From positions 212,212-276,211 of the forward strand of contig JAZQQM010000004.1 in the NCBI GenBank assembly GCA_045629045.1: 64,000 nt of DNA. The letters are read 5' to 3'. The stretch is from JAILLW01 sp045629045 (lineage in GTDB: Bacteria; Bacillota; Clostridia; Lachnospirales; Lachnospiraceae). The translations under genes were made by a program, and so were the position numbers. The notes beneath the pieces are model-generated. The model saw only the letters and a program-made list of their open reading frames with translations, had not been told where the DNA came from and made no database searches. Of the stretch, positions 33,560 to 41,995 are shown piece after piece (position 1 is the first letter of the stretch; each line of letters starts with the position of its first letter).

Positions 33560-34378
33560 ATGGAGACTATTGAACTTCTGGTAGGTGCACTCAGTTATAT
33601 TGAAGATAACCTGACGGAAAACATCAAAACTGAAGATGTGGCGAACCATCTGTATTGTTCCAAGTCCACTGTTGAGAAACTGTTTAAGTATTTCAATAAC
33701 ATTAGCATCAGGGTTTATATAATTCGACGAAGGATGAGCAAGGCTGCCCAGGAAATAAGGAAATTCCCGGACAAATCGTTACTTGATATCGGTGTCACTT
33801 ACGGATACGGAAGTAATGAAGCCTTTACCAGAGCTTTTGCAGGTGTATGGCATGTTTCTCCTTCCGAGTTTCGTAAAAACCCATCGAGGTATGAACTTTT
33901 TCCGCCTATAAGGCCGGATCGTGATTTAATGGAGGACGAGCATATGAGTGACAGATTAAAAGTTGATATAAGTGAATTGTATGATTGCATAAGAGAGCGT
34001 AAGGACTGCTATTTTGTAGTTGGAGATATTAAGTCTCTGGTGCCGATTAATGAGGTTTCATTTCAGGCAGGTGATTTGGCAATTATTACTTCTCTTAAAA
34101 GAATGGAGAATGCATGCGGACCAAATGACCTGGTGTTCCGTATCGGCGGTGATGAATTTGTAATTTTAACGGATTCACAGGATGAAGCCTATGCCAACAA
34201 AATATGTGAGGAAATCAAGTCTCATAACGGTGAGAATATTACATGGGAAGGACATGATATTCCGTTATCTTTGTATGTTAAGGCTCTTAAGCTTGATATA
34301 TACAATCTGCGATACAGCGAATTATTTTCAACACTCCAGGATGCCATGAGCAACGAGTACAAAATGAGCTGTGAATAA
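33560..34378 (+). CDS. AraC-type regulator with C-terminal GGDEF-like domain
   Basis: 272 residues from the ATG at 33560, which follows AGGAAAGGG (an upstream in-frame TTG is less likely). Residues 1-112 are an AraC/XylS DNA-binding domain, the reverse of the usual C-terminal position, with the second helix-turn-helix in GVTYGYGSNEAFTRAFAGVWHVSPSEFRK (split around residues 78-106). Residues 145-260 look like a shortened diguanylate cyclase with RIGGDEFVIL (GGDEF at 196-200), but the upstream metal and substrate motifs are degenerate. It may control the hydrolase just before it. Confidence 0.75.
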   Translation: METIELLVGALSYIEDNLTENIKTEDVANHLYCSKSTVEKLFKYFNNISIRVYIIRRRMSKAAQEIRKFPDKSLLDIGVTYGYGSNEAFTRAFAGVWHVSPSEFRKNPSRYELFPPIRPDRDLMEDEHMSDRLKVDISELYDCIRERKDCYFVVGDIKSLVPINEVSFQAGDLAIITSLKRMENACGPNDLVFRIGGDEFVILTDSQDEAYANKICEEIKSHNGENITWEGHDIPLSLYVKALKLDIYNLRYSELFSTLQDAMSNEYKMSCE

Positions 34379-34388
34379 ATACAAAAAG

Positions 34389-34420
34389 AGCGGCTTGCAG
34401 TGGCAGGCCGCTTTCCTTTT
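34389..34420 (+). terminator. Terminator of the AraC-GGDEF gene
   Basis: AGCGGCTTGC pairs imperfectly with GGCAGGCCGCT and is followed by TTTCCTTTT. Confidence 0.65.
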
Positions 34421-34477
34421 GTGAAGGACAAGGGATTTCGATTTTTGTTATGGAGAATAGCTTATTGTGATTACATC

Positions 34478-34508
34478 TTGACATGCGATATGATAAAACA
34501 TATCATAT
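34478..34508 (+). promoter_or_regulatory. Promoter and inverted-repeat operator of the XRE-MNT/HEPN pair
   Basis: TTGACA at 34478-34483 and TATCAT at 34501-34506 have a 17-base spacer. The inverted repeat ATATGATA-N5-TATCATAT at 34488-34508 covers the spacer and the -10. A related ATCAT-T-ATGAT lies at 34535-34545 and a half site ATATCA at about 34555. The arrangement suggests autorepression by the XRE domain of the first gene. Confidence 0.7.
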
Positions 34509-34572
34509 ATTCTATAATAAACTTAGTGTACCATATCATTATGATTGGATTTAACATATCACAGGCGGTATT

Positions 34573-35175
34573 ATGAGCAAGGAATTTGAAAATGAAAAGC
34601 AAAAAATTGCACAGATAATCAAAAAACTTCGCAGTGAGAGAGGTTTATCGCAGCGGGAACTTTCAAAGATGACAGGAATAAATCAGGCAGATATATGTAA
34701 AATTGAGCGTGGAATTGCTAATCCGTCATTGAGCACTATCGCAAGACTGATGGAATCTTTGGAAGCGAATCTGAATATAGATTTTATATATAAGTCAGAT
34801 GAGACAGAATTCATTGTCGAGTCTTGGGGTAATGTGAATAATAAAATAAAAGAATTGAGCAAAGAAAGTGCTGTAATGATACGTGATATTATGAAGACAG
34901 ATATAAAGTCAATTATTTTGTACGGATCCTGTGCTCGTGGCGAAAACGGAGAAGATTCTGATGTTGATATAGCATTGATAACTACCTGCAACAGGTTGGA
35001 TGCTAAGAGGTATGATGACGAACTGGCGGATATTTCAACCTATATGATGACTAAGTATATGGAAGTGGTTAATTTTGTTTCATTACCTTATGAAGAGTAT
35101 ATGGCTAAGAAGAGTTGGTATCCCTATTTTAGGAATATTGATGAAGAAGGAATTGTAATATATGCACGAGGATGA
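34573..35175 (+). CDS. XRE helix-turn-helix fused to MNT-type nucleotidyltransferase (antitoxin-like)
   Basis: 200 residues. Residues 10-70 are an XRE domain (LRSERGLSQRELSKMTGI and IERGIANPSLSTIARL). Residues 100-195 are a minimal nucleotidyltransferase with GSCARGE at 118-124 and SDVDIAL at 129-135, the pattern of MntA antitoxins, which transfer AMP to HEPN toxins. The fusion gives one protein both operator binding and antitoxin chemistry. It overlaps the HEPN gene by 14 bases. The operator lies over its promoter. Confidence 0.85.
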   Translation: MSKEFENEKQKIAQIIKKLRSERGLSQRELSKMTGINQADICKIERGIANPSLSTIARLMESLEANLNIDFIYKSDETEFIVESWGNVNNKIKELSKESAVMIRDIMKTDIKSIILYGSCARGENGEDSDVDIALITTCNRLDAKRYDDELADISTYMMTKYMEVVNFVSLPYEEYMAKKSWYPYFRNIDEEGIVIYARG

Positions 35176-35575
35176 TTTTAAGGAACTTGCCAAATTAAGA
35201 ATTGAACGAGCTCTTGAATTGACTGCCGAAGCACAGGAATTATTAAATAATGAATCTTATAAATCTGCTAATAATCGTGCGTATTATGCTATTGAAAAGA
35301 GTTTGGCAGCATTATTGGCTACTATTGGTATTCAGACCCAAACCCATAAAGGCTGTTTGCTGCAGTTTAATTTGTGGTTTGTTCAACAAGAGAATAATGA
35401 TTTCTCTATTAATGATTACAAAATAGCTGCAAAAGCAGAAAAAATCAGAAATGCTTCGGATTATGATGATTTCTACATAGCAGATAAGAATGAAACGCGT
35501 GAACAGGTTGAGAATAGTATATATTTTTGTAACAAGGTAAAGGATTATTTGAAAACATGGTATAATCCGGGATGA
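35162..35575 (+). CDS. HEPN domain protein (putative toxin partner of MNT)
   Basis: 137 residues, all helical. ANNRAYYAIEKSLAALLA and THKG are typical of the PF05168-type HEPN domain. The RNase motif of HepT toxins (R followed by four to six residues and H) is not present: after Arg96 the sequence is RNASDYDDFYIADKN, with no histidine. This subfamily with R...DY may have another activity. Translation starts inside the upstream gene, as in MNT-HEPN toxin-antitoxin pairs. Confidence 0.82.
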   Translation: MHEDDFKELAKLRIERALELTAEAQELLNNESYKSANNRAYYAIEKSLAALLATIGIQTQTHKGCLLQFNLWFVQQENNDFSINDYKIAAKAEKIRNASDYDDFYIADKNETREQVENSIYFCNKVKDYLKTWYNPG

Positions 35576-35613
35576 TATACGTTCAGAGTCGATAGGAATT
35601 ATTAAGGAGCAAC

Positions 35614-36351
35614 ATGCGTAATTTTAAACTGACATTGCAGTACGACGGCCTTAAATACAGAGGCTGGCAATCTCAAAAGGATGAAGATAATACAATACAG
35701 ACTAAGCTTGAGACACTCCTATCACGTCTTCTTGATGAAGAGATAGAGGTTATCGGTGCAGGAAGAACCGACGCGGGCGTACACGCCCGTGCTATGGTGT
35801 GCAATTTTAAGTCTAAGACCAGATTAAGCAAGGAACAGTTGCTTACTAAAATTCGTGAGTATCTTCCCCATGATATCGGTGCCATATCCCTTGAAGTTGT
35901 ACCGGATAAGTTCCATTCCAGATTTTCGGCTAAGGCCAAGACCTATAAGTACAGGATATGGACCTCTGATAACCCCTGCGTTTTTGAAAGAAATTATGTG
36001 TACAGATTCTTAGAGCCGCTTGATATTGTACAAATGCGAAAGGCAGCGGAATATCTAATGGGAGAGCATGATTTTACCGCATTTACCACTAACAAGCATA
36101 TGAAGAAATCCGCTGTCAGAAATGTGGACAAAATTGATTTTGAAAAGTCGGATGATGAATTGATTATATCCTTTCACGGAGACGGCTTCCTGTACAACAT
36201 GGTACGCATCATGACAGGCACGCTGCTTGAGGTGGGAACCGGAAAGAAAAGCCCTGAGGATATTCCGAAAATCCTTGAATCCAAGATACGTGAGAATGCA
36301 GGTTTTACGGCACCGGCTCACGGCCTTATTTTGTATGAAATAGAATATTAA
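35614..36351 (+). CDS. truA: tRNA pseudouridine(38-40) synthase TruA
   Basis: 245 residues. The catalytic aspartate lies in GAGRTDAGVHA near residue 53. Other family markers are LTLQYDGLKYRGWQSQ at the start, FHSRFSAKAKTYKYRIW and GDGFLYNMVRIMTGTLLEVG. It makes pseudouridine in the anticodon stem of tRNAs. AAGGAG lies seven bases upstream. It stands alone between the HEPN gene and a terminator-like hairpin. Confidence 0.96.
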   Translation: MRNFKLTLQYDGLKYRGWQSQKDEDNTIQTKLETLLSRLLDEEIEVIGAGRTDAGVHARAMVCNFKSKTRLSKEQLLTKIREYLPHDIGAISLEVVPDKFHSRFSAKAKTYKYRIWTSDNPCVFERNYVYRFLEPLDIVQMRKAAEYLMGEHDFTAFTTNKHMKKSAVRNVDKIDFEKSDDELIISFHGDGFLYNMVRIMTGTLLEVGTGKKSPEDIPKILESKIRENAGFTAPAHGLILYEIEY

Positions 36352-36352
36352 A

Positions 36353-36378
36353 GATACTGCAGAATCCTCTGCAGTATC
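36353..36378 (+). terminator. Perfect 11-bp hairpin after truA
   Basis: GATACTGCAGA at 36353-36363 pairs perfectly with TCTGCAGTATC at 36368-36378 across a four-base loop. It begins one base after the truA stop. The T-run behind it is poor, so it may be a weak terminator or a 3'-end stabiliser. Confidence 0.55.
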
Positions 36379-36399
36379 CTTAATTGAAAACTAATCCTG

Positions 36400-36408
36400 T
36401 GGTATAAT
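36400..36408 (+). promoter_or_regulatory. Extended -10 promoter
   Basis: TGGTATAAT matches TGnTATAAT exactly, with only a weak -35 region (TTAATT at 36380). The transcript would begin near 36415 and has a leader of about 100 bases before the gene at 36514. Confidence 0.5.
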
Positions 36409-36513
36409 ATAGTTTTGGTAATAGTGTTTAAAGAGAATTGGGTATGGACTTTCAATTCTGGGTATTGCAGTAGGATTGTTAGTCTTTTTTATAAATGGCC
36501 GGTTGAATAAATA

Positions 36514-36855
36514 ATGAAAAAGCGTATTACGGAATACCTGAACAGAATAGATAAGATACTTAGTGATGATCCGGCAGACATTGATTATAAGAGGCTCCTT
36601 GAGGAACATCTTACGCAAATCGCCTTTTTTCAGCACGAGCGACTGATACATCTTCTTGTGACACTTGCATTTGCGATTCTGACAGTAGCGTCAGTTTTGG
36701 CGATTGTAATAAGTGGGTATTTACCCCTTGCGGCCCTTGCATTACTGCTTCTTGTATTGCTTGTTCCTTATGTTGCTCATTATTATCTTCTTGAAAACGG
36801 TGTTCAGAAGATGTATGCGCAATATGACGAAATACTCCGCAGAGCCAACAGATAA
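36514..36855 (+). CDS. Small two-helix membrane protein of unknown function
   Basis: 113 residues. A charged N-terminus (about 1-42) is followed by two long hydrophobic segments (about 44-68 and 71-92) and a basic tail. I do not recognise a family. An open frame of about 28 codons without a start (36425-36514) ends in TAATG overlapping this ATG; it is hydrophobic as well and may be a decayed partner gene. Confidence 0.65.
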   Translation: MKKRITEYLNRIDKILSDDPADIDYKRLLEEHLTQIAFFQHERLIHLLVTLAFAILTVASVLAIVISGYLPLAALALLLLVLLVPYVAHYYLLENGVQKMYAQYDEILRRANR

Positions 36856-36890
36856 ATGTATTTGCCGATATTCATCCGATTAAAGAAATA

Positions 36891-36913
36891 TATCTGTCGG
36901 TTTCCGACAGATA
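36891..36913 (+). promoter_or_regulatory. Perfect 10-bp hairpin before the phosphatase gene
   Basis: TATCTGTCGG at 36891-36900 and CCGACAGATA at 36904-36913 are exact complements with a three-base loop. No T-run follows, and the next start is 20 bases on, so it could influence translation or act as a protein site. Confidence 0.45.
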
Positions 36914-36932
36914 CTTATAGAAAGAGATATTT

Positions 36933-37481
36933 ATGTTGTATATAATTAGGCACGGTCTTACTGACTGGAACGTGCGTCATAAATTACAGGGACAGACTGA
37001 AACAGGTCTTAATGACGAAGGTATCGCAATGGCTAAAGAAGCCCGCGACAGATACAAAGATATACACTTTGACATTTGCTACTGTTCACCTATATTAAGA
37101 GCAAGACAAACGGCCCAAATTCTTCTTGAAGGTCGAGATATTGAGATTAATTATGATGACAGATTAAAGGAAATCAAATTCGGCGCCTTCGAAGGTGTCG
37201 AAAATGCATATCATTTAAAGGACAGTCCGATTGTCAATTTCTTCAAAGATCCCGAGAATTATGTAGCGCCCGAAGGCGGAGAGAGCATTAAGGAACTTGC
37301 ATCCAGAACCGGTGAGTTTCTTAATGAAGTTGCCCTTCCCTTGGTAGAGGAAGGCAAAGATGTTCTCATTGTGGGACACGGTGCCATGAATTCAAGTATT
37401 GTGATGCAAATTCGAAATAATCCGATTGGTAAGTTCTGGGACGAACCTATTGAAAACTGTGTACTTAAACAACTGATATAA
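36933..37481 (+). CDS. Histidine phosphatase family protein (phosphoglycerate mutase-like)
   Basis: 182 residues. The active-site motif IIRHGLTDWN at the N-terminus holds the phospho-accepting histidine. SPILRARQTAQIL, the second acid EIKFGAFEG and the distal VGHGAMNSSI complete the pocket. The small size and sequence resemble PhoE/CobC-like phosphatases rather than glycolytic mutases. The substrate is unknown. It precedes a MATE gene by 53 bases. Confidence 0.88.
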   Translation: MLYIIRHGLTDWNVRHKLQGQTETGLNDEGIAMAKEARDRYKDIHFDICYCSPILRARQTAQILLEGRDIEINYDDRLKEIKFGAFEGVENAYHLKDSPIVNFFKDPENYVAPEGGESIKELASRTGEFLNEVALPLVEEGKDVLIVGHGAMNSSIVMQIRNNPIGKFWDEPIENCVLKQLI

Positions 37482-37534
37482 TGCTCCATAGATTCCACGG
37501 TGCGGAATAGAGCCTAATACGAACGGAAACAAAA

Positions 37535-38947
37535 ATGAAAACCAAGAAATTTGACTGGATTGATTTTATTAAAAAGGTTGCTGTAATAGCAATTCCGATA
37601 GCTATGCAGAACCTGCTTACCACTACCGGAAGCATGGTTGATACCATGATGATAGCCTCGCTTGGAGAAGAAAACGTTGCGGCCGTGGGACTTTGCGGAC
37701 AGTTCGCAACCCTTATGTTCTCCTGTTATTGGGGCTTCGTTGGCGGAGGAATGCTTTTCTTCGGTCAGTACTGGGGTAATAAAGATGAAAAGGGTATCAG
37801 TCGTTCATACGGAATGACTATAACCTGTATGACAATAGTGTCGGTCACCTTTGCTATTCTTGCATTATTCTTTGCTCCATTTGTTATGGGTGTCTATACG
37901 GACAAGGCAAACATTCAAGCTATAGGAATTGAATATTTGCAGCATGTATGGCTGGCATATCCTCTTCAGGTATTTTCAATGGGCATGAGCGCCCTGCTTC
38001 GAACCACAGAACGGGTAAGAATACCGCTTATAGCATCAATTGCTTCCGTAGGCACCAATATATTTTTTAACTGGGTATTTATTTTCGGACATTTGGGTTC
38101 TCCCGCAATGGGAGTTAAAGGCGCTGCCATTGCCACAACTATTGCCGCATTTGTAAATGCTGCATTAATTCTTATTCTGGCAGCAGCTACCAAGTATCCT
38201 TATTTGTTCCGATTCAGGGAGCACTTTAGATGGAACAGGGAAGCTGTAGGCCTGTTTTTTAGAAAGTGCTTCCCGATTATATGTAATGAGCTTCTTCTTG
38301 GAATTGCCAATATGGTTATTAATATTGTTCTTGGTCATCAGACTCAGGAGGCCATTGCTGCAGTTGCTGTATTTAGAACAATAGAAGGTTTGGTTATCGG
38401 ATTCTTCGCAGGATTCTCAAATGCTGCTTCGGTATTGGTAGGAAAATGTGTCGGTGCGGGTGAACTTGATATAGCCTATGAACGTGCCAAGAGACTTATT
38501 TATATGTGCCAGGTAATTATTGCAACGATTATTCTTCTTGTATTTGCAGTTCATACGCCGTTGTTCCATGCAATGTCACTTAGCGGACCGGCATTTGAAA
38601 TTGCCACGGGATTAATCATTATATATGGGTTATTCAGCATTATCAGAATGGGCAACTGGACAATGAACGATACTTATCGTTCTGCAGGGGATGCCACCAC
38701 AGGAACCGTACTTGAAATAGTGTTTATGTATGTGCTTGTACTTCCCTGTGTTTTACTTGCCTGGAAGAAGTTTGATGCGCCCTTCTTCTTAATATTTGCA
38801 TTATGCTATATCGATGAACCAATAAGATACTGCATTATGCAAAGACATATGTATTCGGGCAAATGGATACGTCCCGTTACGCCCGAAGGCAAAGCAGAAC
38901 TTGCCCGGTTTATGCGGAATCGAAAGAAAGAAAAGTGCAGAAGCTGA
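37535..38947 (+). CDS. MATE family efflux transporter
   Basis: 470 residues with about 12 hydrophobic segments in two similar halves. IPIAMQNLLTTTGSMVDTMMIASLGEENVAAVG is the N-terminal MATE signature (positions 22-54), and GFFAGFSNAASVLVGKCVGAGELD is the matching second-half motif. Such proteins export drugs or metabolites using Na+ or H+. There is no adjacent regulator. It may share a transcript with the phosphatase. Confidence 0.92.
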   Translation: MKTKKFDWIDFIKKVAVIAIPIAMQNLLTTTGSMVDTMMIASLGEENVAAVGLCGQFATLMFSCYWGFVGGGMLFFGQYWGNKDEKGISRSYGMTITCMTIVSVTFAILALFFAPFVMGVYTDKANIQAIGIEYLQHVWLAYPLQVFSMGMSALLRTTERVRIPLIASIASVGTNIFFNWVFIFGHLGSPAMGVKGAAIATTIAAFVNAALILILAAATKYPYLFRFREHFRWNREAVGLFFRKCFPIICNELLLGIANMVINIVLGHQTQEAIAAVAVFRTIEGLVIGFFAGFSNAASVLVGKCVGAGELDIAYERAKRLIYMCQVIIATIILLVFAVHTPLFHAMSLSGPAFEIATGLIIIYGLFSIIRMGNWTMNDTYRSAGDATTGTVLEIVFMYVLVLPCVLLAWKKFDAPFFLIFALCYIDEPIRYCIMQRHMYSGKWIRPVTPEGKAELARFMRNRKKEKCRS

Positions 38948-39006
38948 TACACGGCTATTTAGCATATGAGGTATAAAAACAGTATATTCTTTATGGGGGA
39001 TTAATA

Positions 39007-39987
39007 ATGGAAAAGGTATTTTGGGGCGTCCTTGGAACCGCAGGCATTGCCAAAGGCTGTACGATTCCGGGAATGCAAAAGGCCATGAATTGCTATCTTT
39101 ATGCAATTGCCGGTCGAAATGAAGAAAAGGTCAATAAGTTTAAGAATGATTTCGGGTTTGAAGTAGGGTATGTAGGATATGATAAACTTCTTGAAGACCC
39201 GAAAGTACAGGCTGTCTATATTCCCCTTCCTAATGATATTCACAGGGAATGGGTTATTAAAGCACTAAAGGCAGGTAAGAATGTTCTTTGTGAAAAGCCT
39301 CTTGCCCTTAATGCCGCAGAAGCTAAGGAGATGTTCGATACCGCAAGAGAAAATAATGTCATTTTGATGGAAGCCTATGCTTATCTTCACAGTCCCTATA
39401 TGGAGGCACTTAAGCAGGAAGTGGCAAGCGGATTTTTGGGAGAAATTCAATATATCGAAACAGCGTTCCTTACCCAGGGTTATGAGGAAGATTTCAGACT
39501 CCATAAGGAACTTGGGGGCGGTATGATTTATGATCTGGGATGCTACTGCACCACCATGATTCTGTCCCTTATAGATTCCGAACCGGAATATGTCAAGGCA
39601 ATAGCCGAGATGACGGATGAAGGCGTTGATGCTTTCAGCGCGGCCATAATGAAATTTAAAAACGGCGTAAGGGCATCCTTTAACGTAGGAATGATACTGG
39701 GCAAAAATTCGAATGCCAGATTTGACAGATTATATATTCACGGTACCAAGGGCGACATTAAGTCTGAAGTAGAGTATAATCAGGAAGGCGATTTGTGTTA
39801 CAGGGTTATTACCGGTGGCAATGAACAGAAACGTCGTGTGAATGTTTCCTCCAACTACACTCTTGAGATAGAGCAGATGGGAAGATGCATATTAAATAAT
39901 GACGTTCCCCACGTAAGCCCGGAGTTTTCGCTTAAGAATGCAAAACTGCTTGACAGACTTCTTGATGAGGTGGATTTCTGGAAATAA
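39007..39987 (+). CDS. Gfo/Idh/MocA family oxidoreductase
   Basis: 326 residues. The nucleotide domain begins VFWGVLGTAGIAKGCTI, and the catalytic EKP is in LCEKPLALNAAEAKEMF near residues 96-112. The C-terminal domain holds GGGMIYDLGCYC, as in the dehydrogenases of sugars and inositols. The sugar is not known. GGGGGAT precedes the start. Confidence 0.9.
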   Translation: MEKVFWGVLGTAGIAKGCTIPGMQKAMNCYLYAIAGRNEEKVNKFKNDFGFEVGYVGYDKLLEDPKVQAVYIPLPNDIHREWVIKALKAGKNVLCEKPLALNAAEAKEMFDTARENNVILMEAYAYLHSPYMEALKQEVASGFLGEIQYIETAFLTQGYEEDFRLHKELGGGMIYDLGCYCTTMILSLIDSEPEYVKAIAEMTDEGVDAFSAAIMKFKNGVRASFNVGMILGKNSNARFDRLYIHGTKGDIKSEVEYNQEGDLCYRVITGGNEQKRRVNVSSNYTLEIEQMGRCILNNDVPHVSPEFSLKNAKLLDRLLDEVDFWK

Positions 39988-39997
39988 GTGCCGGCGG

Positions 39998-40040
39998 TAT
40001 ATCTTTGCAGGCGTATTCATATAAGTATATCTTTGTACAT
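39998..40040. repeat. Two direct copies of TATATCTTTG before the histidine kinase
   Basis: TATATCTTTG at 39998-40007 recurs as TATATCTTTGTACAT at 40026-40040, 28 bases downstream. Both match a half of the palindrome at 8834. They fill the gap between the oxidoreductase stop and the kinase start. Confidence 0.5.
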
Positions 40041-40051
40041 GGAAAAAGCGT

Positions 40052-41479
40052 ATGAGAAGAACTCTGTATCTTAAGTTCATATTGGCGTATCTGATATTCG
40101 GATTCTTCGGATTCATTGTTGTTGCTACATTCGTAAGCAGCATGACGAAGGATTATTTGGTGCGTACAAAAGCCGAATCCATGTACACCGAGGCAACTAC
40201 CGTTGCCAATACATACGCCCGTGATTTGTACAATAATGAAACCGCCCTTGATACGGTTAAGCGTGAATTCGATGCTCTTAGTGCATATTCGGGTGCGGCC
40301 ATTTGGATTATTAATCCTTCGGGGCGTCTGATTCTTGGCTCCGACAGAGCAATTAAACTTAACGAAGAAGAAAAGATAGAAGGCTTTGATCCCACGGCAA
40401 CGGGTAATACCAATTACATGGTGGGAAACTTCTTTGGTTCCTTTACGGAAGAGCATTTAAGCGTTTTTGCCCCAATAACGGCGGGCTTTAAGATTAAGGG
40501 ATATGTGGTGCTTCATTATCCTATGAGTAAGCTTGAGGCTGAAAGAGAGAGCCTTCTTACGATTGATTATTTCCTTCTGGTTATTCTGTTCCTGTTGTCT
40601 TTGATTATTCTTATATTTTTTACCGAAATGGTATATATGCCTCTGCGCAAGATTACGGAGGCTACGGAGCAGTATGCGGCGGGAAATATGCACTATGAAC
40701 TGCAGATGGATTCCGATGACGAGATAGGATATCTTGGAGCAACGGTTTCTTATATGGCTCAGGAAAGTGCCCGGGCGGATGATGACCAAAAGAAGTTCGT
40801 GGCTAACGTGTCCCATGATTTCAGGTCACCTCTTACATCCATTAAGGGGTATCTGGAGGCAATGCTGGACGGCACGATTCCTCCGGAAATGCACGAAAAG
40901 TATCTGGGTATTGTGCTTAATGAAACGGAGCGACTTCGTAAGCTTACCAACAGTCTGCTTACTTTGAATAACTTAAATACCTCCGGAATGCTTCTTGATA
41001 TCAGTGAATTTGATATTAATTCCGTAATTAGAAGCGTTGTTGCCACCTTTGAAGGAACATGTATCAAGAAAGCAATCGCAATCGAACTTATTTTAAGCGG
41101 AGATGAGCTTTACGTTAAGGCAGATTGTGATAAAATAAAGCAGGTTCTATATAACCTTATCGACAATGCCATTAAGTTCTCACATCCGGATTCGTTTATT
41201 AAGATAGAGACTTCCGAAAAGAAGAATAAGGTATTTGTATCGGTAAAGGATACGGGAATCGGTATTCCGAAAGACCAGCTTAATCAGGTGTTTGAACGAT
41301 TCTATAAAACGGATTTATCCCGCGGTAAGGATAAGAAGGGTACGGGACTGGGACTTTCGATTACCCGTGAAATTATACGTGCCCACGGCGAAAATATTAA
41401 TGTAATAAGCACCGAAGGTGTTGGAACGGAATTTATATTCAGTATCCCCATCGGTGAAGACAAGGACGACGAAATATAA
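40052..41479 (+). CDS. Sensor histidine kinase
   Basis: 475 residues. Membrane helices lie at about 9-30 and 170-192, with an extracellular sensor between them (residues 31-168). A HAMP segment follows (MPLRKITEATEQYAAGNM). The HisKA motif has phospho-accepting His255 in ANVSHDFRSPLTSIKG. The ATP-binding lobe has NLIDNAIKFS (N box), KDTGIGIPKD (G1) and GTGLGLSI (G2). No response regulator gene lies next to it, which is unusual. Its stop overlaps the start of trmL. Confidence 0.92.
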   Translation: MRRTLYLKFILAYLIFGFFGFIVVATFVSSMTKDYLVRTKAESMYTEATTVANTYARDLYNNETALDTVKREFDALSAYSGAAIWIINPSGRLILGSDRAIKLNEEEKIEGFDPTATGNTNYMVGNFFGSFTEEHLSVFAPITAGFKIKGYVVLHYPMSKLEAERESLLTIDYFLLVILFLLSLIILIFFTEMVYMPLRKITEATEQYAAGNMHYELQMDSDDEIGYLGATVSYMAQESARADDDQKKFVANVSHDFRSPLTSIKGYLEAMLDGTIPPEMHEKYLGIVLNETERLRKLTNSLLTLNNLNTSGMLLDISEFDINSVIRSVVATFEGTCIKKAIAIELILSGDELYVKADCDKIKQVLYNLIDNAIKFSHPDSFIKIETSEKKNKVFVSVKDTGIGIPKDQLNQVFERFYKTDLSRGKDKKGTGLGLSITREIIRAHGENINVISTEGVGTEFIFSIPIGEDKDDEI

Positions 41480-41982
41480 TGCATATCATACTTCATCAAC
41501 CGGAAATTCCGGCCAATACCGGGAATATCGGAAGGACCTGCGTAGCAACAGGAACCGACCTTCATCTAATAGAGCCTCTGGGATTCGTGCTTAACGATAA
41601 GACCGTGGCCAGGGCCGGTATGGATTACTGGGATAAACTTAATGTTACAAGATACATGAACTATGAAGACTTTAAGCAAAAGCACCCCGATGCCAAGGTA
41701 TGGATGGCGACTACCAAGGCTCACAAAGTGTATACCGAAGTAGAGTTCGGTGAAGATGACTATATAATGTTCGGTAAAGAAAGTGCCGGAATTCCGGAGG
41801 AAATTCTCGTTGATAATGAAGATACCTGCATAAGAATTCCGATGCTTGATGATATAAGGTCACTTAATCTGTCCAATTCGGTTGCAATCGTGTTGTATGA
41901 GGCACTCCGCCAAAATAACTTCTCGAATATGCAGCTTAAAGGTCAGCTTCACAGATTAAATTGGAATAAAAGGGAAAATTAA
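41479..41982 (+). CDS. trmL: tRNA (cytidine(34)-2'-O)-methyltransferase TrmL-like (SPOUT)
   Basis: 167 residues, typical of TrmL. It opens IILHQPEIPANTGNIGRTC, then HLIEPLGF, and has the knotted SAM site (FGKESAGIPEEIL, IRIPM, SLNLSNSVAIVLYEALRQ). It methylates the wobble base of tRNA-Leu in E. coli. It is translationally coupled to the kinase gene by the overlapping stop and start. Confidence 0.93.
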   Translation: MHIILHQPEIPANTGNIGRTCVATGTDLHLIEPLGFVLNDKTVARAGMDYWDKLNVTRYMNYEDFKQKHPDAKVWMATTKAHKVYTEVEFGEDDYIMFGKESAGIPEEILVDNEDTCIRIPMLDDIRSLNLSNSVAIVLYEALRQNNFSNMQLKGQLHRLNWNKREN

Positions 41983-41995
41983 GGAGAAAATTATC

